From an uncultured Pseudomonadota bacterium (GTDB lineage Bacteria; Pseudomonadota; Gammaproteobacteria; Methylococcales; Methylomonadaceae), in assembly GCA_903834465.1 (NCBI GenBank), contig CAILJB010000010.1, forward strand, positions 62,001-126,000: 64,000 nucleotides of DNA, given 5' to 3'. Each line of letters opens with the position of its first letter. The stretch's first letter is position 1. The notes under the pieces are model-generated. The model did no database searches. It saw only the letters and a list, made by a program, of their open reading frames with translations, and had not been told where the DNA came from. Positions 9,644-19,117 of this stretch are shown here, in pieces. Both the position numbers and the translations under genes were made by a program.

Positions 9644-10114
9644 TTAGATTTGTTTTCGGGGTTGTTTAATCGTCACAATACATTCACCTGTTTGTACCGC
9701 CTGCCTCCGCTCATCACGTTTAGCAAGTAAATCAGCGAGCGTAATATTCGACAAATAATCTTGAATATGCTCACTTAACCCCGTCCATAAATCATGCGTT
9801 AAACAGACACTATCGTGTTGGCAATTCGCTTCACCCCCACATTTTGTCGAATCAATGGGTTCATTTACAGCTTCAATAATGTCTGCGATGCTGATTTGTT
9901 TAGGCGATTGGCTTAATTGATAACCGCCGCCTGGCCCTCGCACGCCTTGTACAATGCCTGCTTTTCGCAAGCGTGCAAACAATTGTTCCAAATACGATAA
10001 CGAAATTGTTTGGCGTGCCGCAATTTCGGTAAGTGTGACGGGTTTTTCTTGACTATGACAAGCTAAATCCAACATCGCCGTTACGGCATAGCGACCTTTA
10101 GTAGTTAAACGCAC
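9644..10114 (-). CDS. iscR: Fe-S cluster regulator IscR (Rrf2 family)
   Basis: IscR senses Fe-S cluster supply and represses or activates Fe-S biogenesis genes. The protein has the winged helix of Rrf2 regulators (LTTKGRYAVTAMLDLA, SYLEQLFARLRKAGIV, RGPGGGY). It also has the [2Fe-2S] ligand set C-x5-C-x5-C-x2-H (CGGEANCQHDSVCLTH), which marks IscR rather than other Rrf2 proteins. A GTG at 10114 is the preferred start: AGGA lies 6 bases upstream and the product begins MRLTTKGRY like known IscR. A TTG two codons upstream is less likely. The iscS-iscU genes that normally follow iscR are not here; the next element is a terminator. Confidence 0.93.
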   Translation of the reverse strand: MRLTTKGRYAVTAMLDLACHSQEKPVTLTEIAARQTISLSYLEQLFARLRKAGIVQGVRGPGGGYQLSQSPKQISIADIIEAVNEPIDSTKCGGEANCQHDSVCLTHDLWTGLSEHIQDYLSNITLADLLAKRDERRQAVQTGECIVTIKQPRKQI

Positions 10115-10153
10115 GAGCAATCCTATTGACTAAGAATAAAGGAAAATGGTTTA

Positions 10154-10181
10154 ACTATACTTAACCAAGCAAAATAGTCAA
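10154..10181 (-). promoter_or_regulatory. iscR promoter with probable IscR binding site
   Basis: Read on the minus strand, TTGACT (10176-10181) and TATAGT (10154-10159) are separated by 16 bases. The sequence around the -35, ATAGTTGACTATTTTGC, resembles the type 1 IscR operator of iscR promoters (ATAG..GAC followed by an AT-rich spacer), which suggests autoregulation. It lies about 40 bases upstream of the iscR start. Confidence 0.75.
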
Positions 10182-10196
10182 CTATCAAACATTTTT

Positions 10197-11582
10197 CTAT
10201 ACATCAATGCCATTCAATTGATATTTTTTCACGCGATAACGCAGCGTCTCGCGTGTTGTACCTAATGCGCGTGCCGCCGCCATTAAATTATTATCTGCAC
10301 GATCCAAAGCGGTTTTAATAATATACTTGTCCATATCATCTAACGCCATACTGCCATCTAAGGGTAAATGCAAATGCGTTGTATCGACCGTCACTAAATT
10401 TTCGGCAGGCTTACCGAGTTGCAACCACTGCACCGGAAATTCCGCCCCATCTGCAAATAACACACATCGCTCAATCACATTTCGCAGTTCGCGTACATTG
10501 CCGCGCCAATCATGGGCTTTGAGTTGTTGCCACGCTTCGGAAGAAATATTTTTAACGTGTCGCCCGGCTTTTGCATTGTATTCGGCGACAAATAACGGCA
10601 CAAGTTCATCCAAATCATCCACGGCTTCGCGCAACGGTGGTAAATTCACACGAAATACATTTAACCGATGATATAAATCCGCGCGAAATGTTCCCGCTTG
10701 CGCCATACTTTCTAAGTCTCGATTACTTGCGGCGATAATTTGTACATCGACACCAATTTCTTTTTCACTGCCTAACCGCCGAACTTTATGGTCTTCAATA
10801 ACTTTCAAGAGTTTTGCTTGTAATTCCAACGGCATTTCGCCAAGTTCATCCATAAATAACGTGCCACCATCGGCTTGTTCTAATAAACCGCGATGCCTTC
10901 CGGTTGCGCCTGTAAACGCACCGGCTTCGTGTCCGAATAATTCAGATTCCAATAATTCACGCGGCAATGCGGCACAATTGACTTCAATCATCGGTTGCGC
11001 GGCGCGTGAACCGCCATAATGTAAAATACGCGCAATCAAACCTTTACCCGTCCCCGTTTCCCCACCAATAATTAACGCGCTAAACGGAACTTGGGTAAGT
11101 TTACCTAATAATTGCCGCACTGCGTGGGCTTGCGAACTGTGTCCAACAAAGGCTTCCGGTGAATAACGTCGATGTCCTTGTTTAGTTTGATCGATAACGC
11201 GCCGCCGCATTCCCGCACTGCGTGTTGCACTGGTAATCAGCAAATCTAAGCGATCCAAATCACACGGTTTTTCTAAAAAATCGTATGCGCCTAAACGTAA
11301 CGCTCGCACCGAATCTGGCACGCTACCGTAGCCAGTCAAAAATAACCATTCGGCAATACTGACCTGTTTTTTCATTTTTTCCATAAAATCAAGCGCGTTC
11401 CCATCAGGTAAGTTCATATCCGATAAAATTAACAATGGTTCAATCGCTTTCGACATTAAAAGTTCTTTTGCCTCATTTAACGTTGTTGTCAGTATAACTT
11501 CCCAGCCCATTTGCCGATAATGGCGCGAAAGTTCAGAGCCGAGCAGTTTTTCATCTTCAATAATTAACAGTGTTTTAATCAT
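10197..11582 (-). CDS. Sigma-54-dependent response regulator, NtrC family
   Basis: The 461-residue protein has the full NtrC layout. The receiver domain carries phospho-acceptor Asp55 (LSDMNLPDG). The AAA+ domain has Walker A GETGTGKG, the sigma-54-contacting loop GAFTGA, Walker B GGTLFMDELGEM and the R-finger region. A Fis-type helix-turn-helix closes the protein (NNLMAAARALGTTRETLRYRVKKY). It would activate sigma-54 promoters after phosphorylation. No histidine kinase is adjacent, so it is an orphan here and its signal is unknown. It is transcribed away from hemL and toward iscR, with iscR's promoter between them. Confidence 0.92.
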   Translation of the reverse strand: MIKTLLIIEDEKLLGSELSRHYRQMGWEVILTTTLNEAKELLMSKAIEPLLILSDMNLPDGNALDFMEKMKKQVSIAEWLFLTGYGSVPDSVRALRLGAYDFLEKPCDLDRLDLLITSATRSAGMRRRVIDQTKQGHRRYSPEAFVGHSSQAHAVRQLLGKLTQVPFSALIIGGETGTGKGLIARILHYGGSRAAQPMIEVNCAALPRELLESELFGHEAGAFTGATGRHRGLLEQADGGTLFMDELGEMPLELQAKLLKVIEDHKVRRLGSEKEIGVDVQIIAASNRDLESMAQAGTFRADLYHRLNVFRVNLPPLREAVDDLDELVPLFVAEYNAKAGRHVKNISSEAWQQLKAHDWRGNVRELRNVIERCVLFADGAEFPVQWLQLGKPAENLVTVDTTHLHLPLDGSMALDDMDKYIIKTALDRADNNLMAAARALGTTRETLRYRVKKYQLNGIDV

Positions 11583-11699
11583 TACGTTGTTTTAGTAAGT
11601 TGCAGTTATTAGGATTGTATTTTTTGTTACACTAACACGCAATGCAGTATCACAGCCTTTAAACCTTAAAAAAGTACGATTAAAACAGGGGAAAAACTT

Positions 11700-12983
11700 A
11701 TGACAACTTCCGCGCAATTATTTAACCAAGCCAAAAACGTTATCGCCGGCGGCGTGAATTCACCAGTGCGTTCATTTAATGGCGTTGGCGGCACACCAAT
11801 TTTTATTGACCATGCCGCTGGCGCGTATATTTACGATTGCGAAGGTAATCAATATGTCGATTATGTGGGTTCGTGGGGACCGATGATTTTAGGTCACGCG
11901 CATCCGGCGGTGATTGATGCGGTTAAAACAACGGCTGAAAAAGGGTTAAGTTTTGGTGCGCCAACGGAAATTGAAACGCTGATGGCGCAACGGGTTTGCG
12001 AACTTGTGCCATCGATTGAACTCGTCCGCATGGTCAGTTCTGGCACTGAAGCGACCATGAGCGCAATTCGTTTGGCGAAAGGTTATACCGGACGCAATAA
12101 AATTGTGAAATTTGAAGGCTGTTATCACGGTCATTCCGATGCGCTGCTTGTTAAAGCTGGTTCGGGCGCATTAACGTTTGGTGTGCCAAGTTCGTCTGGT
12201 GTGTCAGAAGCCGTGGCTGTTGATACGTTGACGTTACCGTATAACGATGCCAATGCCGTGCGTGAATTATTTAAACAACTTGGTGAGCAAATCGCCTGCA
12301 TTATTGTCGAACCGGTTGCTGGAAATATGAATTGCGTGCCGCCAGTCGAAGATTTTTTAGAAACATTGCGTGATGTGTGTGATGAACATGGCAGTGTGTT
12401 AATTTTTGATGAAGTGATGACTGGTTTTCGCGTTAGTTTGCAAGGCGCACAAGGTTATTACAACATCACCCCCGATTTGACCACATTAGGCAAAGTCATT
12501 GGTGGCGGCATGCCGGTTGGGGCGTTTGGTGGAAAACGTGAAATCATGGAATGCCTCGCGCCACTGGGTTCGGTTTATCAAGCAGGAACATTGTCCGGTA
12601 ATCCGGTTGCGATGGCAGCGGGATTGAAAACGTTGGAATTGATTGCTGCGCCAAATTTTCATACCGATTTGACCGCTAAAACGACACGCTTAACAGAAGG
12701 ATTGAAAGCTGTCGCCGGGCAAGCCGGAGTGCCATTAACGACTAATCAAGTCGGCGGAATGTTTGGTTTGTTTTTCACCGAAGACAAAAATATCACCACT
12801 TTCGCGCAAGTGATGGCGTGTGACCAAGCCTATTTCAAACGCTTTTTCCACGCGATGTTAGAACAAGGCGTGTATCTTGCGCCGTCTGCATTTGAAGCCG
12901 GTTTTGTGTCGGCGGCACACGATGACGAAGCCTTGAATAAAACGTTATCTGCGGCGGAAATTGTGTTTCGGCGGTTGTCGTGA
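11700..12983 (+). CDS. hemL: Glutamate-1-semialdehyde 2,1-aminomutase
   Basis: HemL converts glutamate-1-semialdehyde to 5-aminolevulinate, the last step of the C5 route to heme. Length (427 residues) is standard. The N-terminal [17 protein letters not shown], the [12 protein letters not shown] segment, the PLP-phosphate region and the cofactor lysine in [18 protein letters not shown] are all visible. AGGGG lies at good distance before the ATG. The stop codon overlaps the GTG start of the nitrate reductase gene by 4 bases, so the two are translationally coupled, an unexpected pairing. The other heme genes lie 36 kb away at 48815. Confidence 0.97.
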   Translation: MTTSAQLFNQAKNVIAGGVNSPVRSFNGVGGTPIFIDHAAGAYIYDCEGNQYVDYVGSWGPMILGHAHPAVIDAVKTTAEKGLSFGAPTEIETLMAQRVCELVPSIELVRMVSSGTEATMSAIRLAKGYTGRNKIVKFEGCYHGHSDALLVKAGSGALTFGVPSSSGVSEAVAVDTLTLPYNDANAVRELFKQLGEQIACIIVEPVAGNMNCVPPVEDFLETLRDVCDEHGSVLIFDEVMTGFRVSLQGAQGYYNITPDLTTLGKVIGGGMPVGAFGGKREIMECLAPLGSVYQAGTLSGNPVAMAAGLKTLELIAAPNFHTDLTAKTTRLTEGLKAVAGQAGVPLTTNQVGGMFGLFFTEDKNITTFAQVMACDQAYFKRFFHAMLEQGVYLAPSAFEAGFVSAAHDDEALNKTLSAAEIVFRRLS

Positions 12984-15376
12984 ATTCATCCAGTGAAATT
13001 CGTTGGGACAAAGCCCCGTGCCGATTTTGTGGCACGGGTTGTGGCGTTTTAGTCGGCACAAAAGATGGGCGCGTTGTTGCCACAAAAGGCGATATTGAAG
13101 CCGAGGTGAACAAAGGTTTGACCTGTACGTTGGGTGATTCACTCTCGAAAATTATGTATGGCGACGACCGGTTGACGACTCCGCTATTGCGAATGAAAGA
13201 TGGACAATACGACAAAAACGGCGAATTTAGCTCGATTAGTTGGGACGATGCGTTTGCCATCATGGCAGAGAAATGGAAACACGCGCTGCAAACCAAAGGC
13301 GCAAGTTCTGTCGGCATGTTTGGATCGGGGCAATGGACGATTTGGGAAGGTTACGCCGCCGTAAAATTGCTCAAAGCCGGTTTTCGTTCTAACAATTTAG
13401 ACCCGAATTCGCGCCATTGCATGGCATCGGCGGTCGCAGGTTTTATGCGGACATTTGGCAGCGATGAACCGATGGGGTGTTACGACGACATTGAACACGC
13501 CGATGCGTTTGTTTTGTGGGGCGCGAATATGGCGGAAATGCACCCAATTTTGTGGTCACGCATTACCGCTAAACGCTTGAGTCATCCGCACGTCAAAGTC
13601 GCCGTAATGTCCACTTATGAAAATAAAAATTTTGAGTTAGCCGACATTAAATTGGTTTTCAAACCACAAAGTGATTTGGCGATTCTAAATTACATTGCCC
13701 ATTACATCATTGAAAATGGCAAGGTTAATCAGGATTTCATTGCCAAACACGTCAATTTTCAACAAGGCAATACCGATATTGGTTACGGATTACGTCCAAC
13801 GCATCCGCTTGAACAAGCTGCACAAAATGCGAATAGTGCCAATGATTCCACAACCATTGATTTTGAAACGTACAAAAAATTTGTTTCAGATTATACGTTA
13901 GAAAAGGCGCATGAAATTTCCGGCGTTCCTAAAGCAGAATTACAAGCCTTAGCGGCGTTATATGCCGACCAAAATTGTAAAGTTACGTCGTTTTGGACGA
14001 TGGGGTTAAACCAGCATACGCGCGGCACTTGGGCGAATAATCTGATTTATAACCTGCATTTACTCACAGGCAAAATTGCTCAAGCCGGAAATAGTCCGTT
14101 TTCGCTTACGGGACAACCTTCGGCGTGCGGGACAGCGCGAGAAGTTGGTACATTTTCACACCGCTTACCCGCCGATATGCTGGTAACAAAAAAAGAACAC
14201 CGTGATATTGCCGAAGCGATTTGGCAACTTCCTGAAGGTACGATTCCTGACAAAGTGGGTTATCACGCCGTCGAACAAAATCGAATGCTCAAAGATGGCA
14301 AACTCAATGTTTATTGGGTGATGTGCAATAACAACGTGCAGGCGGCGGCGAATTCGAACGACGAAACGTATCCGGCTTATCGCAATCCTGAAAATTTTAT
14401 TATTGTTTCAGACCCGTATCCGACCGTGACAACGCGCGAAGCGGATTTGATTTTGCCGACCGCGATGTGGGTCGAAAAAGAAGGTGCGTATGGCAATGCA
14501 GAACGGCGCACGCAATTTTGGCGACAACAAGTCAAACCGCCTGCGGGTGCAAAATCGGATTTATGGCAAATCGTGGAATTTTCTAAACGCTTCAAAATTA
14601 GCGACGTGTGGTCAGACGAGCTAATTGCGAAAAAACCGGATTATCGTGATAAAACACTTTACGAAGTGTTATTTGCTAATGGCGAAGTCGATAAATTTTT
14701 GTTAAGTGAAATGGCGCAGGGTTTTGATAATGATGACGCGCACGATTTTGGATTTTATATTCAAAAAGGGTTGTTTGAAGAATACGCGCGTTTTGGTCGT
14801 GGGCGCGGTTACGATTTAGCGGCGTTTGATATTTATCATCAAGTTCGTGGTTTGCGATGGCCGGTGGTAAATGGCAAAGAAACGTTGTGGCGATTTCGTG
14901 CGGATTCTGACCCGTATGTGAAACTCGATAACGATTTGGCATTTTATGGAAAACCTGATGGCAAAGCGGTTATTTTTGCGTTGCCATACGAAGAGCCGCC
15001 CGAAATACCGGATGATGAATTTGATTTGTGGTTGTCTACGGGGCGCGTATCAGAACATTGGCATTCGGGTTCGATGACGCAGCGCGTGCCAACATTACAT
15101 CATGCGATGCCTGAAGCGTTAGTGTTTATGCACCCTGACGATGCAAAACAACGTGGTTTGCAAAATGGTGGGATGGCAAGAATCAGTTCGCGACGCGGAA
15201 CGATTGTGGCGCAAGTTGAAACGCAGGGGCGTAATCGTCCACCGCAAGGTTTGGTTTTTATTCCGTGGTTTGATGCGAATCGATTGGTCAATCAATTAAC
15301 CTTAGATGCTACTTGCCCTATTTCTAAAGAAACGGATTACAAGAAATGTGCGGTGCGGGTTGAGTTGGTGGGATAA
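12980..15376 (+). CDS. napA: NapA-type molybdopterin nitrate reductase lacking a signal peptide
   Basis: The 798-residue product matches periplasmic NapA along its whole mature length. It has the [4Fe-4S] cysteines 14, 17, 21 and 49, the Mo-ligand Cys in [16 protein letters not shown], and the C-terminal [17 protein letters not shown]. Two things are odd. First, translation must start at the GTG at 12980, which gives [14 protein letters not shown] with no twin-arginine leader; hemL occupies the upstream DNA. Second, the Lys two residues after the fourth cluster cysteine (C-x-K-G in NapA) is Leu51 here (CTLG). No napB, napC, napD or other nap genes are nearby. It may be a cytoplasmic or assimilatory enzyme, or inactive; function is inferred. 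Confidence 0.88.
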   Translation: MNSSSEIRWDKAPCRFCGTGCGVLVGTKDGRVVATKGDIEAEVNKGLTCTLGDSLSKIMYGDDRLTTPLLRMKDGQYDKNGEFSSISWDDAFAIMAEKWKHALQTKGASSVGMFGSGQWTIWEGYAAVKLLKAGFRSNNLDPNSRHCMASAVAGFMRTFGSDEPMGCYDDIEHADAFVLWGANMAEMHPILWSRITAKRLSHPHVKVAVMSTYENKNFELADIKLVFKPQSDLAILNYIAHYIIENGKVNQDFIAKHVNFQQGNTDIGYGLRPTHPLEQAAQNANSANDSTTIDFETYKKFVSDYTLEKAHEISGVPKAELQALAALYADQNCKVTSFWTMGLNQHTRGTWANNLIYNLHLLTGKIAQAGNSPFSLTGQPSACGTAREVGTFSHRLPADMLVTKKEHRDIAEAIWQLPEGTIPDKVGYHAVEQNRMLKDGKLNVYWVMCNNNVQAAANSNDETYPAYRNPENFIIVSDPYPTVTTREADLILPTAMWVEKEGAYGNAERRTQFWRQQVKPPAGAKSDLWQIVEFSKRFKISDVWSDELIAKKPDYRDKTLYEVLFANGEVDKFLLSEMAQGFDNDDAHDFGFYIQKGLFEEYARFGRGRGYDLAAFDIYHQVRGLRWPVVNGKETLWRFRADSDPYVKLDNDLAFYGKPDGKAVIFALPYEEPPEIPDDEFDLWLSTGRVSEHWHSGSMTQRVPTLHHAMPEALVFMHPDDAKQRGLQNGGMARISSRRGTIVAQVETQGRNRPPQGLVFIPWFDANRLVNQLTLDATCPISKETDYKKCAVRVELVG

Positions 15377-15392
15377 ATCTAAGGGTTCATTT

Positions 15393-15557
15393 TCAGATTA
15401 AAGCGCAATAACGGACTTGTTTTTCTAATTCGATAAATTCATCGTTCCACAACTGATGGTCTTTGAATAATTGTTTGATTTCGGCGTAATCGGGATTTGT
15501 TAATAACACGGTTGCTACAGTTGCGCTGTATTCATATTCTCTAGTACCTTCAAGCAT
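15393..15557 (-). CDS. Small hypothetical protein downstream of the broken ATPase
   Basis: A 54-codon frame starting MLEGTREYEYSATVA and ending QVRYCALI, on the same strand as the interrupted ATPase gene and 17 bases after it. No clear ribosome binding site precedes its ATG. The product is acidic, not hydrophobic, and belongs to no family I recognise. It might be a real small gene, or the remnant of a partner gene that once followed the ATPase. Nothing else is seen in the roughly 200 bases between the nitrate reductase and the ATPase. Confidence 0.35.
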   Translation of the reverse strand: MLEGTREYEYSATVATVLLTNPDYAEIKQLFKDHQLWNDEFIELEKQVRYCALI

Positions 15558-15574
15558 TATATTTTTTAATGAGC

Positions 15575-16873
15575 CTATGATTTCATTCCGTCTTCTCGTT
15601 GATGAAGCATTAACGATGACATTTGAATGCGTAACAATTTACGCTGATGACTTGAATGAAGGATTTTGTCCAATTCATCGTAAGCATTTTTTGCTTTTTT
15701 ATAATCGTCTTTGTCTAAGGCTTCATCAAACTGTTGCATAAGTTTTAAATAATCATCTGACAACGTTTTGTCATCTAACCCCATCAATTCGCTCAATATC
15801 TCCTCAACCGTCCAACCGCGATACGTTTTCAATTTCGGCTGTTCGATAACCACATGATTTTCTTCTTTCTTTAACAATACTAAGTTGATGTCTTCAGCCG
15901 ATTGCACAATTAACGGGCTGTGTGTCGTCACAATAAATTGCGTGCGAGGAAATTTCTCTTTGAGAAAACTAATAATTTCGCGTTGCCATTCAGGATGAAG
16001 ATGTAAATCGATTTCATCGACTAAAACAATGGCTGGTTCGTGTAATGGATTTTCACTGTCTGGATAATGTTCAAACATCTTTTTAGCTAAATCAAGAATC
16101 CAAGCTAATGTTACCTAGTAGCCTTCACCTAATTCTCGTAATGGAATATCTCCATAATCCATTTGTGCAGTAACAAAATTTTTTGCTCGACCATTCGTGA
16201 AATCAGTTACGAAACTAAAGTTATTAACACCAGGAAGTAATCCACTTGTAATCACCTTTAATATCTTTTGAAGCATTGACCTTGCCGATTTAGTTGCGTT
16301 TTCATTTGAGTTACTTTTAATAACGTGATCAAGTTTTAGTAGCCATTCTTCTACATTCGTTAAAATAACACTGCTATCAAACAAACTTATTGTATTATCT
16401 GGATTTTCCGTTTCATCCAATGAGTTACCCATCTTACGAGATGTCCCATAACCGTAGATAATAAGGTCGTGTAATGCGCTGAATTTCGGTTCCTTATAAC
16501 TATAAGCAGCAGTAACACCTTCAGAAGGATTTGCATATTTCCAATCGAAATCGCATTCTGCGCCGTCATATGATAAGGCAGATGATACTGAATAGTTGGT
16601 TAGCCTAGTGTCACGTCTATAACCTTTTGGACACAAATATTTACCATTCACAAAGGAGAGTAATTCAGGTTCTAAATTAGCCAAACACCTCAACAACGTA
16701 GTTTTCCCAGTATTGTTATTACCTAAAATCACCGTCCACATTGCAGGCTTGCCATTACCATCTGACAAATCAATAGTGTGTTCGCCTTTAAAACATTTCA
16801 CGTCTGTAATTGTTAAAGAGCCAAAATAAGCAGGCGGTGGTGTTTGTTCAGTTATTTTTTTACTGGAATTCAT
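15575..16873 (-). pseudogene. AAA ATPase (OLD/PtuA-like) interrupted by an in-frame TAG
   Basis: Two adjacent frames make up one ATPase. The first part (16115-16873, 252 residues) has an SMC/OLD-type N terminus with Walker A GNNNTGKTTLL and stops after RELGEGY, the start of the signature region. The TAG at 16115-16117 is followed in the same frame by VTLAWILDLAKK, then Walker B IVLVDEIDLHLHP and the H-loop TTHSPLIV. No shift is needed, so one base change (for instance CAG to TAG) explains it. Intact proteins of this kind often act as the ATPase of phage-defence systems such as Septu or retron cassettes. No HNH partner is visible. Product is presumably truncated unless the codon is read through. 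Confidence 0.85.
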
Positions 16874-16978
16874 GGGAATGTCTTTTAAATTTAGGTTTTG
16901 ATGCGTAAAAACGTTTACAAAGGAACAATATAACCTTTGTGGTCACAATAAAAAATGAGAAATGCAATTTATCGCATA

Positions 16979-17791
16979 TCAAACTTTCAACATAATTTCA
17001 TAACCCGCAAATTTTCGTACATTCAAAACACCATTATCCAATATCAAATATTGCCCTTTAATACCTTGCAAAACGCCAGAAATGTGGGGCGTTTTATCAA
17101 AATTCAATGCTTTAACTTTCAACGGTGCGGTTTCAATGGGGTAATGTAAATTGACGATTTGAGCAGCCTCTAAAAATTCAATCGCGCCACTATTTGCTTG
17201 CTGCAACGCATTCAATTCGGCAGCGCAATTCGTCAATAATCTATCGCGTTCAGCAAGTAAATCCAGTGGTTCAATTTTGTGTTTTAGCATCGTTTGCCAT
17301 TGCGTTTTATCGCTGACATGTTTGGCAATCAGTGTTTCAATTTGTCCTGAAAGACGACGCGACGTAACTTTAAAAATCGGCAATGCTTGAATTGCGCCTT
17401 GGTCTATCCAGCGCGTTGGAATTTGCGTATGGCGCGTAATTCCCACTTTTAAAGCGCTCGTATTGGCTAAATACACAAAATGCGGTTGAAAACAAAACGT
17501 TTCCGCCCACGCATTATCCCGACATGTTCCGGCGGCGTGATGACACGTTTCAGGTTTCATCATACACAAATCGCATTGTACCAAGCGCGTAAAACACGGG
17601 TAGCAGTAACCTTGATTAAAACTTTTTTTCATCGGCTGATTGCAATGCAAACACGATAACTGCCCCGTGTGTTGCAATGTCAACGTTTTGCCGAGTAACT
17701 CATTTAACAAAACCCGCTGCTCACCCAAAACTAATTCGTAACGCACTGGCGCGTCATGATGCGTCACCATTTTTTCTAATCTGCCCTGCAT
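16979..17791 (-). CDS. DUF2797 family protein with zinc-binding cysteines
   Basis: About 270 residues. The N-terminal half carries clustered cysteines of a zinc-ribbon kind (CLHC, QGYCYPCF, CDLC, then ETCHHAAGTCRD), and the middle has VYLANTSALKVGITR and RWIDQGA. The latter resemble a GIY-YIG-like fold and are the hallmark of DUF2797. Its biochemical role is unknown. An ATG at 17791 (MQGRLEKM) was preferred because AGGA lies 7 bases upstream; a longer start at 17818 would run into the ppa promoter. It is divergent from ppa and lies on the same strand as the broken ATPase, 105 bases upstream of it. Confidence 0.8.
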   Translation of the reverse strand: MQGRLEKMVTHHDAPVRYELVLGEQRVLLNELLGKTLTLQHTGQLSCLHCNQPMKKSFNQGYCYPCFTRLVQCDLCMMKPETCHHAAGTCRDNAWAETFCFQPHFVYLANTSALKVGITRHTQIPTRWIDQGAIQALPIFKVTSRRLSGQIETLIAKHVSDKTQWQTMLKHKIEPLDLLAERDRLLTNCAAELNALQQANSGAIEFLEAAQIVNLHYPIETAPLKVKALNFDKTPHISGVLQGIKGQYLILDNGVLNVRKFAGYEIMLKV

Positions 17792-17823
17792 TTGTTTCCT
17801 CGCTAAAAAGCCCAACATAAGTC

Positions 17824-17832
17824 TGGTATAAT
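17824..17832 (+). promoter_or_regulatory. Extended -10 promoter of ppa
   Basis: TGG followed by TATAAT (17827-17832), 40 bases upstream of the ppa start. No good -35 is seen at the expected distance, which fits an extended -10 promoter. Confidence 0.5.
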
Positions 17833-17872
17833 GCCAGCATTCATTAAAATTAACTTTAAAAAGAGGATAACT

Positions 17873-18421
17873 ATGTCACTAATGAGAGTGCCTGCTGGCA
17901 AAGATGTACCTAACGATATTAACGTTGTAATTGAAATTCCTGCGTATAGCGACCCTGTAAAATATGAAGTCGATAAAGATACCGGTGCATTAACTGTTGA
18001 TCGTTTCATGGGAACGGCAATGCAATATCCAACCAATTATGGTTATGTGCCACATAGTCTTTCTGACGACGGTGATCCCGTTGATGTGTTAGTCATTACA
18101 CCTGCCCCATTATTAAGTGGTTGCGTGGTGCGTTGTCGCCCAATTGGTGTATTGAAAATGATTGATGAAGCGGGAAGCGATGCAAAAATTTTAGCCGTTC
18201 CAGTTTCAAAATTAACGCCTTGCTATAAAAAAGTGGAATCTTATCAAGATATTTCTGAAGATAAATTAGATAAAATCGCGCATTTTTTTCAACATTACAA
18301 AGATTTAGAAGAAGGGAAATGGGTAAAAATTGAAGGATGGTTTGGTATCGAAGATGCTAAAGCAGAAATTATGGACAGTATTTCACGTTATCAAGAAGCC
18401 GAAGAAAAACCTGCTTTTTAA
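17873..18421 (+). CDS. ppa: Inorganic pyrophosphatase
   Basis: This family I soluble pyrophosphatase hydrolyses PPi and pulls biosynthetic reactions forward. The 182-residue length fits bacterial enzymes. Substrate and metal-binding residues are visible in [30 protein letters not shown] and [10 protein letters not shown]. The ATG at 17873 (MSLMRVPAG) follows AGAGGA by 5 bases and so is chosen over an upstream ATG at 17831 that overlaps the promoter. It is a single-gene unit converging with moaE. Confidence 0.97.
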   Translation: MSLMRVPAGKDVPNDINVVIEIPAYSDPVKYEVDKDTGALTVDRFMGTAMQYPTNYGYVPHSLSDDGDPVDVLVITPAPLLSGCVVRCRPIGVLKMIDEAGSDAKILAVPVSKLTPCYKKVESYQDISEDKLDKIAHFFQHYKDLEEGKWVKIEGWFGIEDAKAEIMDSISRYQEAEEKPAF

Positions 18422-18448
18422 ATGATTTTTGGTGAAAGGCTAGAAAGT

Positions 18449-18880
18449 TTAATTTTTACCTTTCACCCACCGTTTTTCATTGGACGCTAATTGCTCTAAT
18501 TTCCAAAATGGCGCGTTGGCTTTTAATTCTTCCATCAAATACCGACACGCATCAAATGCTTCGCCACGATGCGCCGACCAAACGGCTACCAAAACAATCG
18601 GTTCATTCGGCAAAATTTCCCCGACACGATGCACAATTAAACAGTCCAAAATTTGCCATTGTTGTTTTGCGGCGGTGATAATTTTTGCCAGTTGCTTTTG
18701 CGTCATGCCTTCGTAATGCTCTAACGTCATCGCTTGCACGTCATTACCGTCGTTAAAATCACGCATTGTGCCAATGAAAATACTGGTCGCGCCAAATTTA
18801 CCCTGTAGCGTGAGTTTATTTTGATGGATTTGAATTTCAGTAAACGGTTCGAAAATCGTATCGCAAATTTTTATTGTCAT
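18449..18880 (-). CDS. moaE: Molybdopterin synthase catalytic subunit MoaE
   Basis: MoaE uses thiocarboxylated MoaD to insert two sulfurs into precursor Z, forming molybdopterin. The 143-residue protein shows GATSIFIGTMRDFNDG, LEHYEGM, the VHRVGEILPNEPIV strand and the catalytic lysine of ELKANAPFWKLE. It follows moaD by 3 bases. Molybdopterin is needed by the NapA-type enzyme at 12980, the only molybdoenzyme in the window. moaA and moaC are not here. Confidence 0.95.
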   Translation of the reverse strand: MTIKICDTIFEPFTEIQIHQNKLTLQGKFGATSIFIGTMRDFNDGNDVQAMTLEHYEGMTQKQLAKIITAAKQQWQILDCLIVHRVGEILPNEPIVLVAVWSAHRGEAFDACRYLMEELKANAPFWKLEQLASNEKRWVKGKN

Positions 18881-18883
18881 CGT

Positions 18884-19117
18884 TTAACCACCTGTTACAG
18901 GCGGAAAAAAAGCGATTTCATCGCCATCTTTAATTGCATGCGTAAGCGGCACATAATCCATATTCACAGCCGTTAATGTATTTTCAGGTAAAGGAATCGT
19001 TGGATTCGCCAACTTCCACAGACTTAGAACAGTTTGAGGTTCAAAAATTTCCATTTTTTTTATGGAATGTCCGAGTGTTTCTCGTAAACTCGCAAAATAA
19101 CGCAACGTAATCGTCAT
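18884..19117 (-). CDS. moaD: Molybdopterin synthase sulfur carrier MoaD
   Basis: A 77-residue beta-grasp protein ending in the required Gly-Gly (FFPPVTGG), the C terminus that becomes a thiocarboxylate. The N-terminal LRYFASLRETLG is the family's first strand and helix. It overlaps the tatD-family gene by 4 bases, so the moaD-moaE pair sits at the end of the long pabC-to-tatD operon, which is a little unusual. Confidence 0.93.
   Translation of the reverse strand: MTITLRYFASLRETLGHSIKKMEIFEPQTVLSLWKLANPTIPLPENTLTAVNMDYVPLTHAIKDGDEIAFFPPVTGG

Noticed and set aside
12835-13317. 160-codon minus-strand frame across the hemL-napA junction
   Set aside because: It spans the coding regions of two clear genes and resembles no protein.
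18431-18467. Terminator between ppa and moaE
   Set aside because: A 9-base-pair stem exists, but the loop is 19 bases and the right arm is inside the moaE coding region, so support is weak.
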